Below are positions 8,325-18,563 of a stretch of DNA of 64,000 nucleotides, one piece after another (position 1 is the first letter of the stretch; each line of letters opens with the position of its first letter). Source of the stretch: Afipia sp. 1NLS2 (GTDB lineage Bacteria; Pseudomonadota; Alphaproteobacteria; Rhizobiales; Xanthobacteraceae); NCBI RefSeq assembly GCF_000178995.1, contig NZ_ADVZ01000004.1, positions 310,001 through 374,000 of the forward strand. Reading direction: 5' to 3'. A program made the position numbers and the translations under genes. The notes below the pieces were generated by a model, which saw only the letters and a list, made by a program, of their open reading frames with translations, was not told the origin of the DNA and ran no database searches.

Positions 8325-9290
8325 ATGAGGGGTCTTCTGTGGGCTTTCGCTGCAGGCTTGGCCGGTATTGTGGCCGCTTCGCCAGTTGCATCTGTGGCGG
8401 CCGATTTTCCGTCTCGTCCAATTACCTTCATTGTGCCTTGGGGGCCGGGCGGCGGCGCTGATCAGGTGGCGCGGATCATCAGCAAACTGATTGAGCCGGA
8501 GCTGAAGGCCTCCGTGCCAGTGGTGAACATGCCGGGCGCGACCGGGCAAACCGGCCTGACCAAGCTCGTGACCTCGCCGGCGGACGGCTACACCATCGAG
8601 GTAATGACCGGCGATACCTTTGCATTGTTCGCTGCGAAGAATTCTCGCTTCAAGCTTGAGCAGATCACGCCGCTTGCGGTGATGATTCAGCAGCCATCTG
8701 GCTTCTTCTCGAACGCAACCGGCCCATTGCAGACCTGGGACGATGTGCAAAAGGCGGTGAAGGACAAGGAGATGCGCGTGGCGGTGACGGGCTATGGCAG
8801 CCCGGACGATATGTCGGTCAATTTCTTCAAAAACATGGGCATGAAATTCCAGAGCGTTGGCTTTGCCGAGCCCGGCATGCGTTACGCATCGGTGGTCGGC
8901 GGGCAGAGCGATCTGCTTTACGAACAGGCTGGTGACGTCCGCAGTTTCATTGACGGCAAACAGATCAAGCCGGTGCTGTTCTTCAGCAAGAAACCGGTCG
9001 AGGGCTTCGAGGACGTCGCTTACTCGGGCAAGCTCGGCCACAAGGTTCTGCTGCCGCAGTTCCGTGTCGTTATTGTTCGCTCCGGCACAGATCCGGCGAT
9101 CGTCAAGACCTTGTCGGATGCGTTGGCCAAAGTCGCGCAGGCCAAAGAATACCGCGACTATCTCAAGCTGCAGTATGCCGAATCCGACAGCTTCATCGGT
9201 TCTGAGAACAGTGTGAAGTTCATGAAGGAATGGCTGAGCGAGGCGGATGCCCTCTCACAGTCCAACGCCGCCACCGCGGCCGCCAAGTAA
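8325..9290 (+). CDS. Tripartite tricarboxylate transporter substrate-binding protein (Bug/TctC family)
   Basis: A 321-residue periplasmic binding protein. The ATG at 8325 is chosen because it follows CAGGGAG and gives a clean signal peptide (about residues 1-25, ending ASVAA before DFPSRP). The Bug hallmark FPSRPITFIVPWGPGGGADQVAR opens the mature protein. It captures a carboxylic acid in the periplasm for the TctB-TctA membrane pair encoded next. Bug proteins bind varied aromatic and dicarboxylic acids, so the ligand is probably the substrate of the surrounding catabolic genes. Confidence 0.88.
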   Translation: MRGLLWAFAAGLAGIVAASPVASVAADFPSRPITFIVPWGPGGGADQVARIISKLIEPELKASVPVVNMPGATGQTGLTKLVTSPADGYTIEVMTGDTFALFAAKNSRFKLEQITPLAVMIQQPSGFFSNATGPLQTWDDVQKAVKDKEMRVAVTGYGSPDDMSVNFFKNMGMKFQSVGFAEPGMRYASVVGGQSDLLYEQAGDVRSFIDGKQIKPVLFFSKKPVEGFEDVAYSGKLGHKVLLPQFRVVIVRSGTDPAIVKTLSDALAKVAQAKEYRDYLKLQYAESDSFIGSENSVKFMKEWLSEADALSQSNAATAAAK

Positions 9291-9304
9291 TTGCGTCTGT
9301 AACC

Positions 9305-9910
9305 ATGTCTGGTGACGCAATGTCCAGTAAACCAATGCATGGGGGCGCCGAGTCCGGCGCTCCTGTGTCTCCGCTGAAATGGCTCCGCGAACTCGGGCCT
9401 TATATTCTCATTATCGGCGCCGCTATCTATTTCTATCGCGTCGCGTCCGAGATTCCCTATACGGAGATTCCCGGCCAAATGGGACCGGAGCGATGGCCCA
9501 AGATCATCATCGCTTTGCTGATCGCCGTTTGCGCATTCGAGGTTGTGCGTCGGATTTTCGTGTCGGTCAGGCCGCGTCCCGTTTCGGATGCTGCGAGCGA
9601 GGCGGATGAAGGCTTCTCGCAACAGATGGAAGCCCATCCGCTTCTGGTCGCTGCTGCGACTGCCGCCACGGTCGGCTATCTGCTGCTGTTCGACCTTGTC
9701 GGGTTCTTCGTCGCGACGGCCCTGTACCTCGTCGCTGTGATGTGGATCGGTGGGGTTCGCAGGCCCGTGTTTCTCGGCTTGTTGTCGCTGGCGATCAGCT
9801 TCGCATTCTCATTCTTCTTCATGAAACTGATCTACGTCGCCCTGCCGCTCGGGGAGGGGCCATTCGCCCGGATTTCCCTGATCGTCATGAAACTCGTCGG
9901 CGCTAACTGA
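9305..9910 (+). CDS. Tripartite tricarboxylate transporter small membrane subunit (TctB family)
   Basis: A 201-residue membrane protein with about four hydrophobic segments, two in each half (for example YILIIGAAIYFYRVAS and VGYLLLFDLVGFFVATALYL). The segment MGPERWPKIIIALLIAVCAFE is typical of TctB, the poorly conserved small subunit. The ATG at 9305 is 14 bases after tctC; an in-frame ATG at 9320 is an alternative start. It forms the permease with TctA. Confidence 0.82.
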   Translation: MSGDAMSSKPMHGGAESGAPVSPLKWLRELGPYILIIGAAIYFYRVASEIPYTEIPGQMGPERWPKIIIALLIAVCAFEVVRRIFVSVRPRPVSDAASEADEGFSQQMEAHPLLVAAATAATVGYLLLFDLVGFFVATALYLVAVMWIGGVRRPVFLGLLSLAISFAFSFFFMKLIYVALPLGEGPFARISLIVMKLVGAN

Positions 9911-9920
9911 GGGCAGCGGA

Positions 9921-11474
9921 ATGGATACCTTTCACCTTCTGATCGCAGGCTTCGCCGAAGTTTTCAAATGGCAGGATATGGTTGCCCTGGTGATTGGCTT
10001 GTGCGTCGGCATGGCCGTGTCCGTGCTGCCGGGTCTTGGCCTTGTCATGGGTGTCGTGCTCGCGCTGCCCTTTACCTATTCGATGAGTCTCGAGACCTCG
10101 ATCATCCTGCTCACTGCCATCTACATGTCCGGCACCTATGCCGGCTGTTACACGGCGATCCTCTACAAGATTCCAGGCGAGCCGATGGACGTTCCACTGC
10201 TTTGGGACGGTTGGGCTATGACGATGCGTGGTGATGCCGCGAAGGCCCTCGGCTGGGCGCTGGTTGCGGCTCTCACCGGAGGCCTCGTGTCCTCGGCGGT
10301 GATGGTTAGTCTCGCCGGCCCGCTCAGCAAAGTTGCTTTGAGCTTCGGTGCGCCGGAATATTTCGCGGCCGTCTTCTTCGGATTGACGACCGTGGTCGCG
10401 CTGGCAGGAAAGTCCTTGCCGAATGCGCTGATCAGCATGTGCATTGGCCTGCTGGTATCCACGGTCGGCATCGATGCCACCTACGGCTCGGAACGCTTCG
10501 CCTTCGGCTCCGATGTGCTCATCAATGGCGTGCCGTTCGTGATGGTGCTGGTCGGCATGTACGGTTTTGGCGAAATCCTCGACAAGATCGGGCAAGGCTC
10601 GAAGTCCGTCTCTTTGCCGGGCAACAGCAGCACAGCGACCAGCCTGCCGTCGTGGAAGGAATTGTGGGGACTGCGTGCGACCCTGCTGCGGAGCACGACC
10701 ATCGGCACGCTGCTTGGTCTCATTCCGGGGGCGGGCGCGACGATCTCTTCTTTCGTGTCCTACGGCGTCGAACGGCAGTACGGCAAGCGGGGCCGCCAGA
10801 TTGGCACCGGCATTCCGGAAGGTATTGTTGCTCCGCAAATCGCGTCTACTGCATCGGTGGCCGGGCATATGGTGCCGCTGTTGACGCTCGGCCTGCCGGG
10901 TAGCGGTGCGACTGCAGTGATCCTTGCGGCGTTCCTGCTGCATGGCGTGCAGCCCGGACCGTTCATGCTGAAGAATCCGGAATCGGCGCTCACCGTTTAC
11001 ACTATCCTGGCATCCATGTTCGTGTCGGTGATTGGCATGTGCCTGCTCGGCTTTGTCTGGATACGGCTTGTGATCAAGGTGCTCAAGGTCCCGCCGGGAA
11101 TCCTGATCGCCATCATCGCTATGTTCGCGCTGATTGGTGCGTTCGCCGACCGCAACGCCATGTCAGATCTGTGGGTAGTGGTAATCTTCGGCGTGCTCGC
11201 CTGGATCATGGAACGGGTCAAACTGCCAGTGGCTCCGATGGTGCTCGGCGCCATCCTCGGACCCATTGCCGAGGACTCGTTCACGCGCAGCATGATCACC
11301 TATCACGACGACTGGACGATGTTCTTCCGGTCGCCAATTAGCGCAACGCTGATGTTCCTGGCGTTGCTATCGCTCGTGTTCCCGACGCTGAAGAAGATGA
11401 TTTTCCGTTCTCCAAAAGAGACGCGTCCTGACATGAAGATAGCTGAAGCGGCCGCAGCGGCGAATTCCAACTGA
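9921..11474 (+). CDS. Tripartite tricarboxylate transporter large permease (TctA family)
   Basis: A 517-residue polytopic membrane protein. The family signature is visible in the GxxxGxxxSVLPGLG region near residue 35, the YAGCYTAILYKIPGEP segment, and the internal LLGLIPGAGATISSFVSYG and VPLLTLGLPGSGATAV repeats. It is the ion-coupled channel subunit of the TTT transporter. It lies 10 bases after tctB and is followed by an amidohydrolase after 34 bases, so uptake and metabolism are probably one transcript. Confidence 0.92.
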   Translation: MDTFHLLIAGFAEVFKWQDMVALVIGLCVGMAVSVLPGLGLVMGVVLALPFTYSMSLETSIILLTAIYMSGTYAGCYTAILYKIPGEPMDVPLLWDGWAMTMRGDAAKALGWALVAALTGGLVSSAVMVSLAGPLSKVALSFGAPEYFAAVFFGLTTVVALAGKSLPNALISMCIGLLVSTVGIDATYGSERFAFGSDVLINGVPFVMVLVGMYGFGEILDKIGQGSKSVSLPGNSSTATSLPSWKELWGLRATLLRSTTIGTLLGLIPGAGATISSFVSYGVERQYGKRGRQIGTGIPEGIVAPQIASTASVAGHMVPLLTLGLPGSGATAVILAAFLLHGVQPGPFMLKNPESALTVYTILASMFVSVIGMCLLGFVWIRLVIKVLKVPPGILIAIIAMFALIGAFADRNAMSDLWVVVIFGVLAWIMERVKLPVAPMVLGAILGPIAEDSFTRSMITYHDDWTMFFRSPISATLMFLALLSLVFPTLKKMIFRSPKETRPDMKIAEAAAAANSN

Positions 11475-11478
11475 TTGA

Positions 11479-12582
<1,104 letters not shown>

Positions 12583-12585
12583 TTT

Positions 12586-12951
12586 ATGGCTAAGCATGTT
12601 GTTTGTGAGGTATCGGACCTCGAGATCGGAAAGATTGTTCCAGCCAAAATTGGCCGTTCGCCGATCATCGTCTCCAAGCTGCCGTCCGGAGAAATCCGGG
12701 TTGTCGGAGGGCGCTGCCCGCATCAGGGAGCCGAGCTAGAGCACGGCTGCATCTCCGGGACGACCGAAAGCGATGCTGTGAATGAAATGACATTCTGCAA
12801 CTACGGCGAGACGCTGCGCTGCCCGTGGCATGGGTTTGAGTTCTCACTCGTCGATGGCCTACCTACAGTGAGGGACACAACCCAGTTGCCGATGAAGCTG
12901 CGCATCTACGACGTTCACGTCGAAGGCAATCAGGTTGTGGTCACCACATGA
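12586..12951 (+). CDS. Rieske-type [2Fe-2S] ferredoxin
   Basis: A 121-residue single-domain Rieske protein. The cluster motifs are C-P-H (RCPHQGAELEHG, about residues 45-56) and C-P-W-H (LRCPWHGFEFSL). The spacing between them is longer than usual because of an insert (TTESDAVNEMTFCNYGE). It starts 3 bases after the amidohydrolase stop, and its stop overlaps the start of the reductase gene. It probably shuttles electrons from the reductase to an oxygenase, but no oxygenase large subunit is encoded nearby. Confidence 0.85.
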   Translation: MAKHVVCEVSDLEIGKIVPAKIGRSPIIVSKLPSGEIRVVGGRCPHQGAELEHGCISGTTESDAVNEMTFCNYGETLRCPWHGFEFSLVDGLPTVRDTTQLPMKLRIYDVHVEGNQVVVTT

Positions 12952-14003
12952 TGTTGGTTGAGGTGGTTGATCGGAAAGGCGAACGAACTGCCTTCACAGC
13001 CGAACCTGGTCAACGGCTACTTCATGCCGGCCTGATGAAGGGGATCGGTCTGCCGCATGAATGCGGAACGGGGACCTGCGGCAACTGCAAGGCATCGGTC
13101 GTGACTGGTATGGTCAGCAATCTCTGGCCGCAAGCGCCCGGCACGAAGGTTTGCCGCCGCTCGGGAGAGGTTCTGTTGTGCCAGACAGCGGCAACCAGTC
13201 CGCTGCAGGTCAAGCTGAGTTCGGCATTTCTCGCTCCCTGTCAGCCACCCTGCGCAACCAGAAGCGGGCGCCTGACGCTCAAGCGCATGCTGACGCCTGA
13301 CGTTGGTTTGTTCGATGTCTCGCTTAACGAGTCCCCTATAAAATACCAGCCGGGGCAATTCGTTCTTCTGTCTATTCCGGGCGTTGAGGGGCCGCGCGCT
13401 TATTCCATGATCAGCCATGAGCCGAATGAGGCGCGCTTGAGCCTGCTCATTCGACGCAGCCAGGATGGCATGTTTACGTCGCGAATATTCGAGGGCGAAT
13501 GCGATGAGGACGTCGAGGTTTTCGGTCCGCTTGGCCGCGCGACTTTTACAACCTCTGAACAGCGGCCGTTTATCGCGGTAGCCGGAGGTTCCGGCATCGC
13601 GGGGATGATGGCGATCATTCGACATGCGCTCGCCGACGGTCACTTTGATGGATATCCCTCGCATTTGTTTTTTGGTCTGCGTCATCCCGATGCGAGCTAT
13701 TTGCTCGATGAGCTTTCGGAGTTTGTCGAAAGATCGTCCGGGAAACTGCAGGTTACCGTGGCGTTTTCGGATGCTTTGAGTGCCGAATCCGTCACTTCGC
13801 GATATCCGGCACTCGGGTTTAGTTTTGGCCCTGTTCATGAAGTCGCGCGCGATTATGTTCGAGGCGTGGTCAAGGCGAGTGACGTGCAGAAACCTCTGTT
13901 CTTCGTGGGCGGTCCGCCGCCAATGGTGGACGCAACCATGCGTGCGCTGATCACCGAGTGCAAGATTAGTCCAACAGAGATTCGTTATGACCGTTTCGGC
14001 TGA
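12948..14003 (+). CDS. Oxygenase-type NAD(P)H reductase with N-terminal plant-type [2Fe-2S] domain
   Basis: A 351-residue three-domain reductase. The N-terminal ferredoxin domain (about 1-90) has CGTGTCGNC and a distal Cys (LLCQ). The FAD domain has RAYSMIS, the flavin RxYS motif. The NAD domain has AVAGGSGIAGMMAI, and the C-terminus ends IRYDRFG. It passes electrons from NAD(P)H through FAD to its own cluster and then to a partner. Its start overlaps the upstream Rieske stop by 4 bases and its end overlaps the next Rieske gene by 17, so the three are translationally coupled. Confidence 0.88.
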   Translation: MMLVEVVDRKGERTAFTAEPGQRLLHAGLMKGIGLPHECGTGTCGNCKASVVTGMVSNLWPQAPGTKVCRRSGEVLLCQTAATSPLQVKLSSAFLAPCQPPCATRSGRLTLKRMLTPDVGLFDVSLNESPIKYQPGQFVLLSIPGVEGPRAYSMISHEPNEARLSLLIRRSQDGMFTSRIFEGECDEDVEVFGPLGRATFTTSEQRPFIAVAGGSGIAGMMAIIRHALADGHFDGYPSHLFFGLRHPDASYLLDELSEFVERSSGKLQVTVAFSDALSAESVTSRYPALGFSFGPVHEVARDYVRGVVKASDVQKPLFFVGGPPPMVDATMRALITECKISPTEIRYDRFG

Positions 14004-14307
14004 GATATGGTTGCCCTTGGGGCCTCTCGATGACATGGAGGACGGTGAACGGCGAGAAGTCACGCTGCCGACCGGAAAGATCATCCTACTGATAAGGGCA
14101 GAAGGAAAAATCCATGCGGTCTGCGCCGATTGCCCTCATCAAGAGACGCCGCTCGCAGAAGGCTCCGTCGATGGGACGATCCTGACCTGTCCGCTGCACT
14201 TTTGGCAGTGGGATATCCGAACGGGCGAGGAGATCGGCCTCGCAGAGCTTCCGCTGGAGATTTTCGAGATTCGCTATGACAACGGCGAGTGGTTCGTTCG
14301 CGCTTAA
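13987..14307 (+). CDS. Second Rieske-type [2Fe-2S] ferredoxin
   Basis: A 106-residue Rieske ferredoxin with motifs CPHQ (CADCPHQETPLAEG, about residues 49-62) and CPLH (LTCPLHFWQWD). The spacing is normal for ring-hydroxylase or toluene-monooxygenase ferredoxins (T4moC type). It overlaps the reductase gene. Two different small Rieske proteins flanking one reductase suggest two acceptor enzymes or a two-step electron chain. No terminal oxygenase is found in the window. Confidence 0.85.
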   Translation: MTVSAEIWLPLGPLDDMEDGERREVTLPTGKIILLIRAEGKIHAVCADCPHQETPLAEGSVDGTILTCPLHFWQWDIRTGEEIGLAELPLEIFEIRYDNGEWFVRA

Positions 14308-14353
14308 ATAACACCGCTCTTGATCAGAAGGGCGGAAGAACAGGGAAACGACG

Positions 14354-14971
14354 ATGAAGTTATTGGGGCGGGCAGACTCGCTGAACGTGCGCAAGGTGCT
14401 CTGGGCTGTATCCGAACTTGGGACGAGTATTGACCGGGAAGATTACGGCGGCCCATTCGGAAAAAACGATACGCCGGAATATCTGAAAATGAATCCGAAC
14501 GGACTCGTACCAATTCTCGTCGATGGCGAAACCGCGATCTGGGAATCCAATACGATCATTCGCTATCTGGCAGCAGTTACGCCAAATGACGGGTTTTTCG
14601 GTCGGGATGCCGCGAGCACCGCGCAAATTTCGCAGTGGATGGATTGGCAGCTGACGTCTCTCAATCCTCACATGCAGGTCCTGTTCGCCCAGATCGTCAA
14701 GCTCGGCGACAAACGAAACGAAAAGGTCGTCGAGGACAATACGACAACGATAAACAAGTTACTGAATGAAGTTCTCGCAAAGAGCTTGCCTGATCAAGGC
14801 TTTCTTACTGGTTCCAAGGTCACGGCCGGCGACGTTTGTGTCGGGGTCATGCTGCATCGTTATGTTTCGTTGCTGGGGGCGTCGGGACTTGCCGACCGGG
14901 TGATAGCTTATCACAGGGCGTTGGCTGATCGGCTGGGGTTCAAAACTTACGTCGCGATCGGGAAGCCGTAA
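14354..14971 (+). CDS. Glutathione S-transferase family protein
   Basis: A 205-residue GST. The thioredoxin-fold domain (about 1-80) has LGRADSLNVRKVLWAVSELG, the cis-Pro segment NGLVPILVDG and the glutathione-binding WESNTIIRYLA. The all-helical domain follows. Bacterial GSTs in catabolic clusters act in dehalogenation, ether cleavage or maleyl-type isomerisation; the exact role is open. It lies 46 bases after the Rieske gene on the same strand. Confidence 0.88.
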   Translation: MKLLGRADSLNVRKVLWAVSELGTSIDREDYGGPFGKNDTPEYLKMNPNGLVPILVDGETAIWESNTIIRYLAAVTPNDGFFGRDAASTAQISQWMDWQLTSLNPHMQVLFAQIVKLGDKRNEKVVEDNTTTINKLLNEVLAKSLPDQGFLTGSKVTAGDVCVGVMLHRYVSLLGASGLADRVIAYHRALADRLGFKTYVAIGKP

Positions 14972-14981
14972 GGCGAGCGAG

Positions 14982-15722
14982 ATGGACTGGCTGGCCGTAT
15001 CAGGGGCGGTATTGGCGGTCACCGTCGCATCCTTCGTGCGCGGACTGACGGGGTTTGGCTTTGCCATTGTCGCGATGCCGCTGCTCGCACTTGTTTATCC
15101 GCCGGTTGTAGCAGTCCCTGTTGCCACGCTGCTTCAGATTCCCTCCGGCTTGCCGACCGTTCTGCGTGACTGGTGCGACACGAATTTTCGCGCGGCGACG
15201 ATCGCATGGATCGGTGGCATGCCTGCTTTGATTCCGGGCGTCTTTCTTCTCGGCGTCGTTCCGGCCGACATTATGAGGTTGATTGTAGGTGGTGCAGTTG
15301 TTTTCTCGACCGTAGCGCTCGCCTTTGCTCCTAAACTTGAACGCGATCCAAAATCATATGAACTGGTAGGAGCAGGAGCCCTTAGCGGATTAATGCAGGG
15401 TGCGGTGGCAATGGCGGGTCCGCCGATCATCCTGCTCATCCTGTCATCATCATGGAATGCTGCGCGTTGCCGCGCCACGCTATCCTTTATTTTTCTTCTC
15501 CTTGGCACGGCAAGTCTGGCGTTCGGAACCATCCACGGCATCGTGAACAGGGAGAGTGTGGTGATCGCGACCATTACAGTGCCCGGGCTTTTGTTGGGCC
15601 AGGCGATCGGTACGCATCTCTTCGTACGCATTGATGGCAAACGATACCGGAGTGTTTCAACGTTTTGTGTTGCGGCAGCGGGGTTCATGGTCGTCGTGCG
15701 CGGTCTGATGTCGCTTTTTTGA
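14982..15722 (+). CDS. TSUP (TauE/SafE) family sulfite/organosulfonate exporter-like membrane protein
   Basis: A 246-residue polytopic protein with about eight hydrophobic helices in two related halves. The first repeat has the family motif RGLTGFGFAIVAMPLLALVYPP and the second has GALSGLMQGAVAMAGPPIILL. TSUP proteins move sulfite, sulfonates, thiosulfate or small carboxylates. It lies 10 bases after the GST gene within the same operon-like run, so it may export a product of the pathway. Confidence 0.85.
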   Translation: MDWLAVSGAVLAVTVASFVRGLTGFGFAIVAMPLLALVYPPVVAVPVATLLQIPSGLPTVLRDWCDTNFRAATIAWIGGMPALIPGVFLLGVVPADIMRLIVGGAVVFSTVALAFAPKLERDPKSYELVGAGALSGLMQGAVAMAGPPIILLILSSSWNAARCRATLSFIFLLLGTASLAFGTIHGIVNRESVVIATITVPGLLLGQAIGTHLFVRIDGKRYRSVSTFCVAAAGFMVVVRGLMSLF

Positions 15723-15736
15723 GAAGGCTTGGAGTA

Positions 15737-16729
15737 ATGAGAGCAATCAATATCCATCAGTTTGGCGGTCCCGAGGTTTGTGAAATTCAGGAGACAGCCA
15801 TTCCGACACCTGCCGAGGGCGAGGCGCTTGTCCGCGTGGCCTATGCCGGCGTCAACTTTATCGATATCTATATGCGGAACGGGACGTATGCCCGATCTCA
15901 TACATACAAAACGCCTCTGCCGATGGTCATCGGTATGGAGGCGTCCGGCACCATCGAGGCGGTTGGCAGCGGCGTAGCCGACTTGAAGGTGGGGCAGCGC
16001 GTCGCGTTTTGTTTGTCGCGCGGTTCGTATGCTGAATATGTCGCGGTGCCCGCATGGAAACTGGTCCCGCTACCTGATGACATCTCCTTCGAGCTTGGCG
16101 CAGCTGTCATGCTGCAAGGGTGTACGGCGCATTATCTGAGTCACTCTGCCTTTCCTTTGCAGCACGGGCAAAGCTGTCTGGTTCACGCCGGAGCGGGTGG
16201 TGTCGGACAATTGCTAATCCAGCTCGCGAAAAATCTAGGTGCCACAGTCTTTACAACTGTGAGCACGCGGGAAAAGGCTGATATCGCCCGAAGCCGGGGC
16301 GCCGACCACTGCATTCTCTACCGCGATACGGACTTCCGCGAAGAAATTATGAAGCTGACATCCGGCAAGGGTGTCGATGTGGTCTACGACTCGGTCGGCA
16401 AAACGACAATTACCGATAGTATCCGGTGTATCCGCCGTAGAGGCCTTTGCGTGTTGTTCGGAGCGAGTTCGGGTGTTGTGGATGCGATCGAACCGCTTGC
16501 GCTTGCAGAAGCCGGCTCAGTGTTTTTTACGCGTCCCCATCTGGCAGATTACATGGCGACCGCCGAGGAAATCCGTGGGCGGGCCGGAGATCTCTTCAGG
16601 ATGGTGAAAGAGAAGCGGTTGTCGATGGCGATCGATACCGTCTTCCCGTTGGCCGATGTGGCCGCTGCCCATCGTTACATCGAAGACGGAAAGACCCGCG
16701 GAAAGCTCTTACTCCAGGTCAACCAATAA
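15737..16729 (+). CDS. Quinone-oxidoreductase-like medium-chain dehydrogenase/reductase
   Basis: A 330-residue MDR protein. The start at 15737 (MRAINIHQFGG) follows GGAG and matches the usual family N-terminus. It lacks structural-zinc cysteines, as in NADPH:quinone reductases (QOR/Qor type). The nucleotide-binding segment HAGAGGVGQLLIQLAKNLGA lies at about residues 152-171, and the Qor-type YDSVGKTT segment is present. It reduces quinones or conjugated ketones with NADPH in the cytoplasm. Confidence 0.87.
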   Translation: MRAINIHQFGGPEVCEIQETAIPTPAEGEALVRVAYAGVNFIDIYMRNGTYARSHTYKTPLPMVIGMEASGTIEAVGSGVADLKVGQRVAFCLSRGSYAEYVAVPAWKLVPLPDDISFELGAAVMLQGCTAHYLSHSAFPLQHGQSCLVHAGAGGVGQLLIQLAKNLGATVFTTVSTREKADIARSRGADHCILYRDTDFREEIMKLTSGKGVDVVYDSVGKTTITDSIRCIRRRGLCVLFGASSGVVDAIEPLALAEAGSVFFTRPHLADYMATAEEIRGRAGDLFRMVKEKRLSMAIDTVFPLADVAAAHRYIEDGKTRGKLLLQVNQ

Positions 16730-16755
16730 AAATCAACACAAGAAGGATATAGAAG

Positions 16756-17514
16756 ATGCGTCTAAAAGATAAGGTAGCAATCGTCACCGGTGGCGCCAGC
16801 GGAATTGGCAAGGCGATGTGCAAGGCGCTCGCGGGAGAAGGTGCGAACGTTGTCGTGGTTGATCTTGACGGACAGAAGGGTAAAGAGGCCGCGAAGGAAA
16901 TCGGCGGAAAGAGCATCAGTCTGCAGGCCGATGTGACCAGCTCCGCTTCCATGAACAAGATGGCGGAAGAAGTCGACAGTCAGTTCGGACGTATCGACAT
17001 TCTCATTAATAATGTTGGCGTCCGCATTACCAAGCCGTTTCTGGATCACACCGATGCCGACTGGAATACGATGATCCAGACCAATCTCACCGGGCCATTT
17101 CTCTGCTCCCGCGCGGTAGTGCCGTTCATGAAACGTGCGGGGAAGGGCCGGATCATCAATACCGCTTCAATCGCGAGCTTCGTCGGACGACCGAACCGCG
17201 TCGCCTACGTTTCGGCGAAGGCCGGTCTTCTCGGCATGACGCGAGCAATGGCGATTGATCTCGGCCCGATGGGCATTACCTGTAATGCCATTGCTCCTGG
17301 TTCGATCAACTCGCCAATGAACGCCAGTCAAGCAGCTGACGCCGAGAACGATTGGGGCAAGGAAACGCCTATGGGCCGCTGGGGAACAGCGGAAGATATC
17401 GCGAATGCCGCAGTTTTTCTGGCACTCGATGAATCGAGCTACATCACGGGCGCCGAACTAAAGGTCGATGGCGGCTGGGTTTCTACCAAGGCCAGAGCGG
17501 GCGAATTGGTTTAA
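16756..17514 (+). CDS. SDR family NAD(P)-dependent oxidoreductase
   Basis: A 252-residue classical short-chain dehydrogenase. The cofactor motif TGGASGIG is near residue 12, NNVG near 90, the catalytic Ser in TASIA, and the intact YVSAK catalytic motif. The GG-W end (KVDGGW) is typical. It is the last gene of the run that began with tctC and converges with the GntR gene. Probably oxidises or reduces an alcohol/ketone intermediate of the pathway. Confidence 0.88.
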   Translation: MRLKDKVAIVTGGASGIGKAMCKALAGEGANVVVVDLDGQKGKEAAKEIGGKSISLQADVTSSASMNKMAEEVDSQFGRIDILINNVGVRITKPFLDHTDADWNTMIQTNLTGPFLCSRAVVPFMKRAGKGRIINTASIASFVGRPNRVAYVSAKAGLLGMTRAMAIDLGPMGITCNAIAPGSINSPMNASQAADAENDWGKETPMGRWGTAEDIANAAVFLALDESSYITGAELKVDGGWVSTKARAGELV

Positions 17515-17563
17515 ATGCCCCCGGGTCAGCGAACAGATTATCGTTCTTAATGCGGATGCAGCG

Positions 17564-18265
17564 TCAGGCGTTCAACCCAAAAGCCGTGTTGGGCAGTTGA
17601 AGAATCCAGTCCGCCGAACCCTTGAGGTGGTTTTCCATAGCGGATTGCGCGGCCTTGGCATCTCCGGCCAAAATAGCTTCCGCGATCTGAGCATGATCGT
17701 GATGCGAACGCGCGGAATTTTCCGGCTGCATCGATTGCCCCACCTGAAACATTACGATGGGAAGTTGCAGGTTGTCGATCAGCTGCGTCAGTTGTTTATT
17801 GCCGCCGAGGCTTACGATCGTGCGATGATAGAGCCTGTTCTGCCGCATGAAGAGCGGCCAGGCGCGTGCAGATCCATCGGGCTTCACTTCATCCCAGACG
17901 GCGAGAAACTGCTCGCGATGATCCGCATCATGGATGCGCTCCGCGGCGAGCCTTGCGCCGAGCCCTTCAAGATTGATGCGGATTTGAAACAGGTCGCGCA
18001 CCTGCTCGCGGGATAGCCGGCGCACCATTGCGCCGCGGTTGGGTGTGATATCGACCAATCCTTCCGCTGACAGGCGTTGAAACGCTTCGCGGATCGAGCC
18101 ACGGCTAACGCCGAGTTGCTCCACCAGATCGTTTGCGACCAGCCGTTGGCCGGGGACGATGCGGCCCGCGAGAATGGCATTGCGGACACGCTCAATAATG
18201 TCGTCGACGGTTTGCCCGCGCCGTTGATTGGGTTCCTCCTTCACGACGATATCCGCGCTCTGCAT
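17564..18265 (-). CDS. GntR-family transcriptional regulator (FadR/FCD subfamily)
   Basis: A 233-residue regulator. The N-terminal winged helix (about 15-80) has RNAILAGRIVPGQRL and LGVSRGSIREAFQRLSAEGLV. The C-terminal all-helical FCD ligand domain follows, with the metal-binding His residues typical of the fold (LYHRTI, SHHDHAQI). It is divergent from the SDR/ABC operon starting at 18564 and probably regulates it. The effector is likely a carboxylic acid, from family knowledge only. Confidence 0.88.
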   Translation of the reverse strand: MQSADIVVKEEPNQRRGQTVDDIIERVRNAILAGRIVPGQRLVANDLVEQLGVSRGSIREAFQRLSAEGLVDITPNRGAMVRRLSREQVRDLFQIRINLEGLGARLAAERIHDADHREQFLAVWDEVKPDGSARAWPLFMRQNRLYHRTIVSLGGNKQLTQLIDNLQLPIVMFQVGQSMQPENSARSHHDHAQIAEAILAGDAKAAQSAMENHLKGSADWILQLPNTAFGLNA

Positions 18266-18563
18266 GGGTCCGGTCCTTGGGTCGCGTTGTGAAGACTATA
18301 TCCAATGCTTGACTCTCTGGAAGGTCCGAAAATAGTGTAGGGCAATCTTGTAGAACAAAATAGCCGCAGGCTCGATCCTGCGCGGGGAAGCGAAACACCA
18401 AGGAAAGGATGGCCTCGCCGACAGCGGCTAACTCCTCTGACTGCTCGCAATTCACTTTGAGAATCCACGTGCCGGTTTTGCGCTGCTGATCCAGCGAAAG
18501 CCGATCGTGATCGCTTGGGCCAGCGCTCGGGCGGAACGCAATGTCAAAGATCAGGAGCCATCG

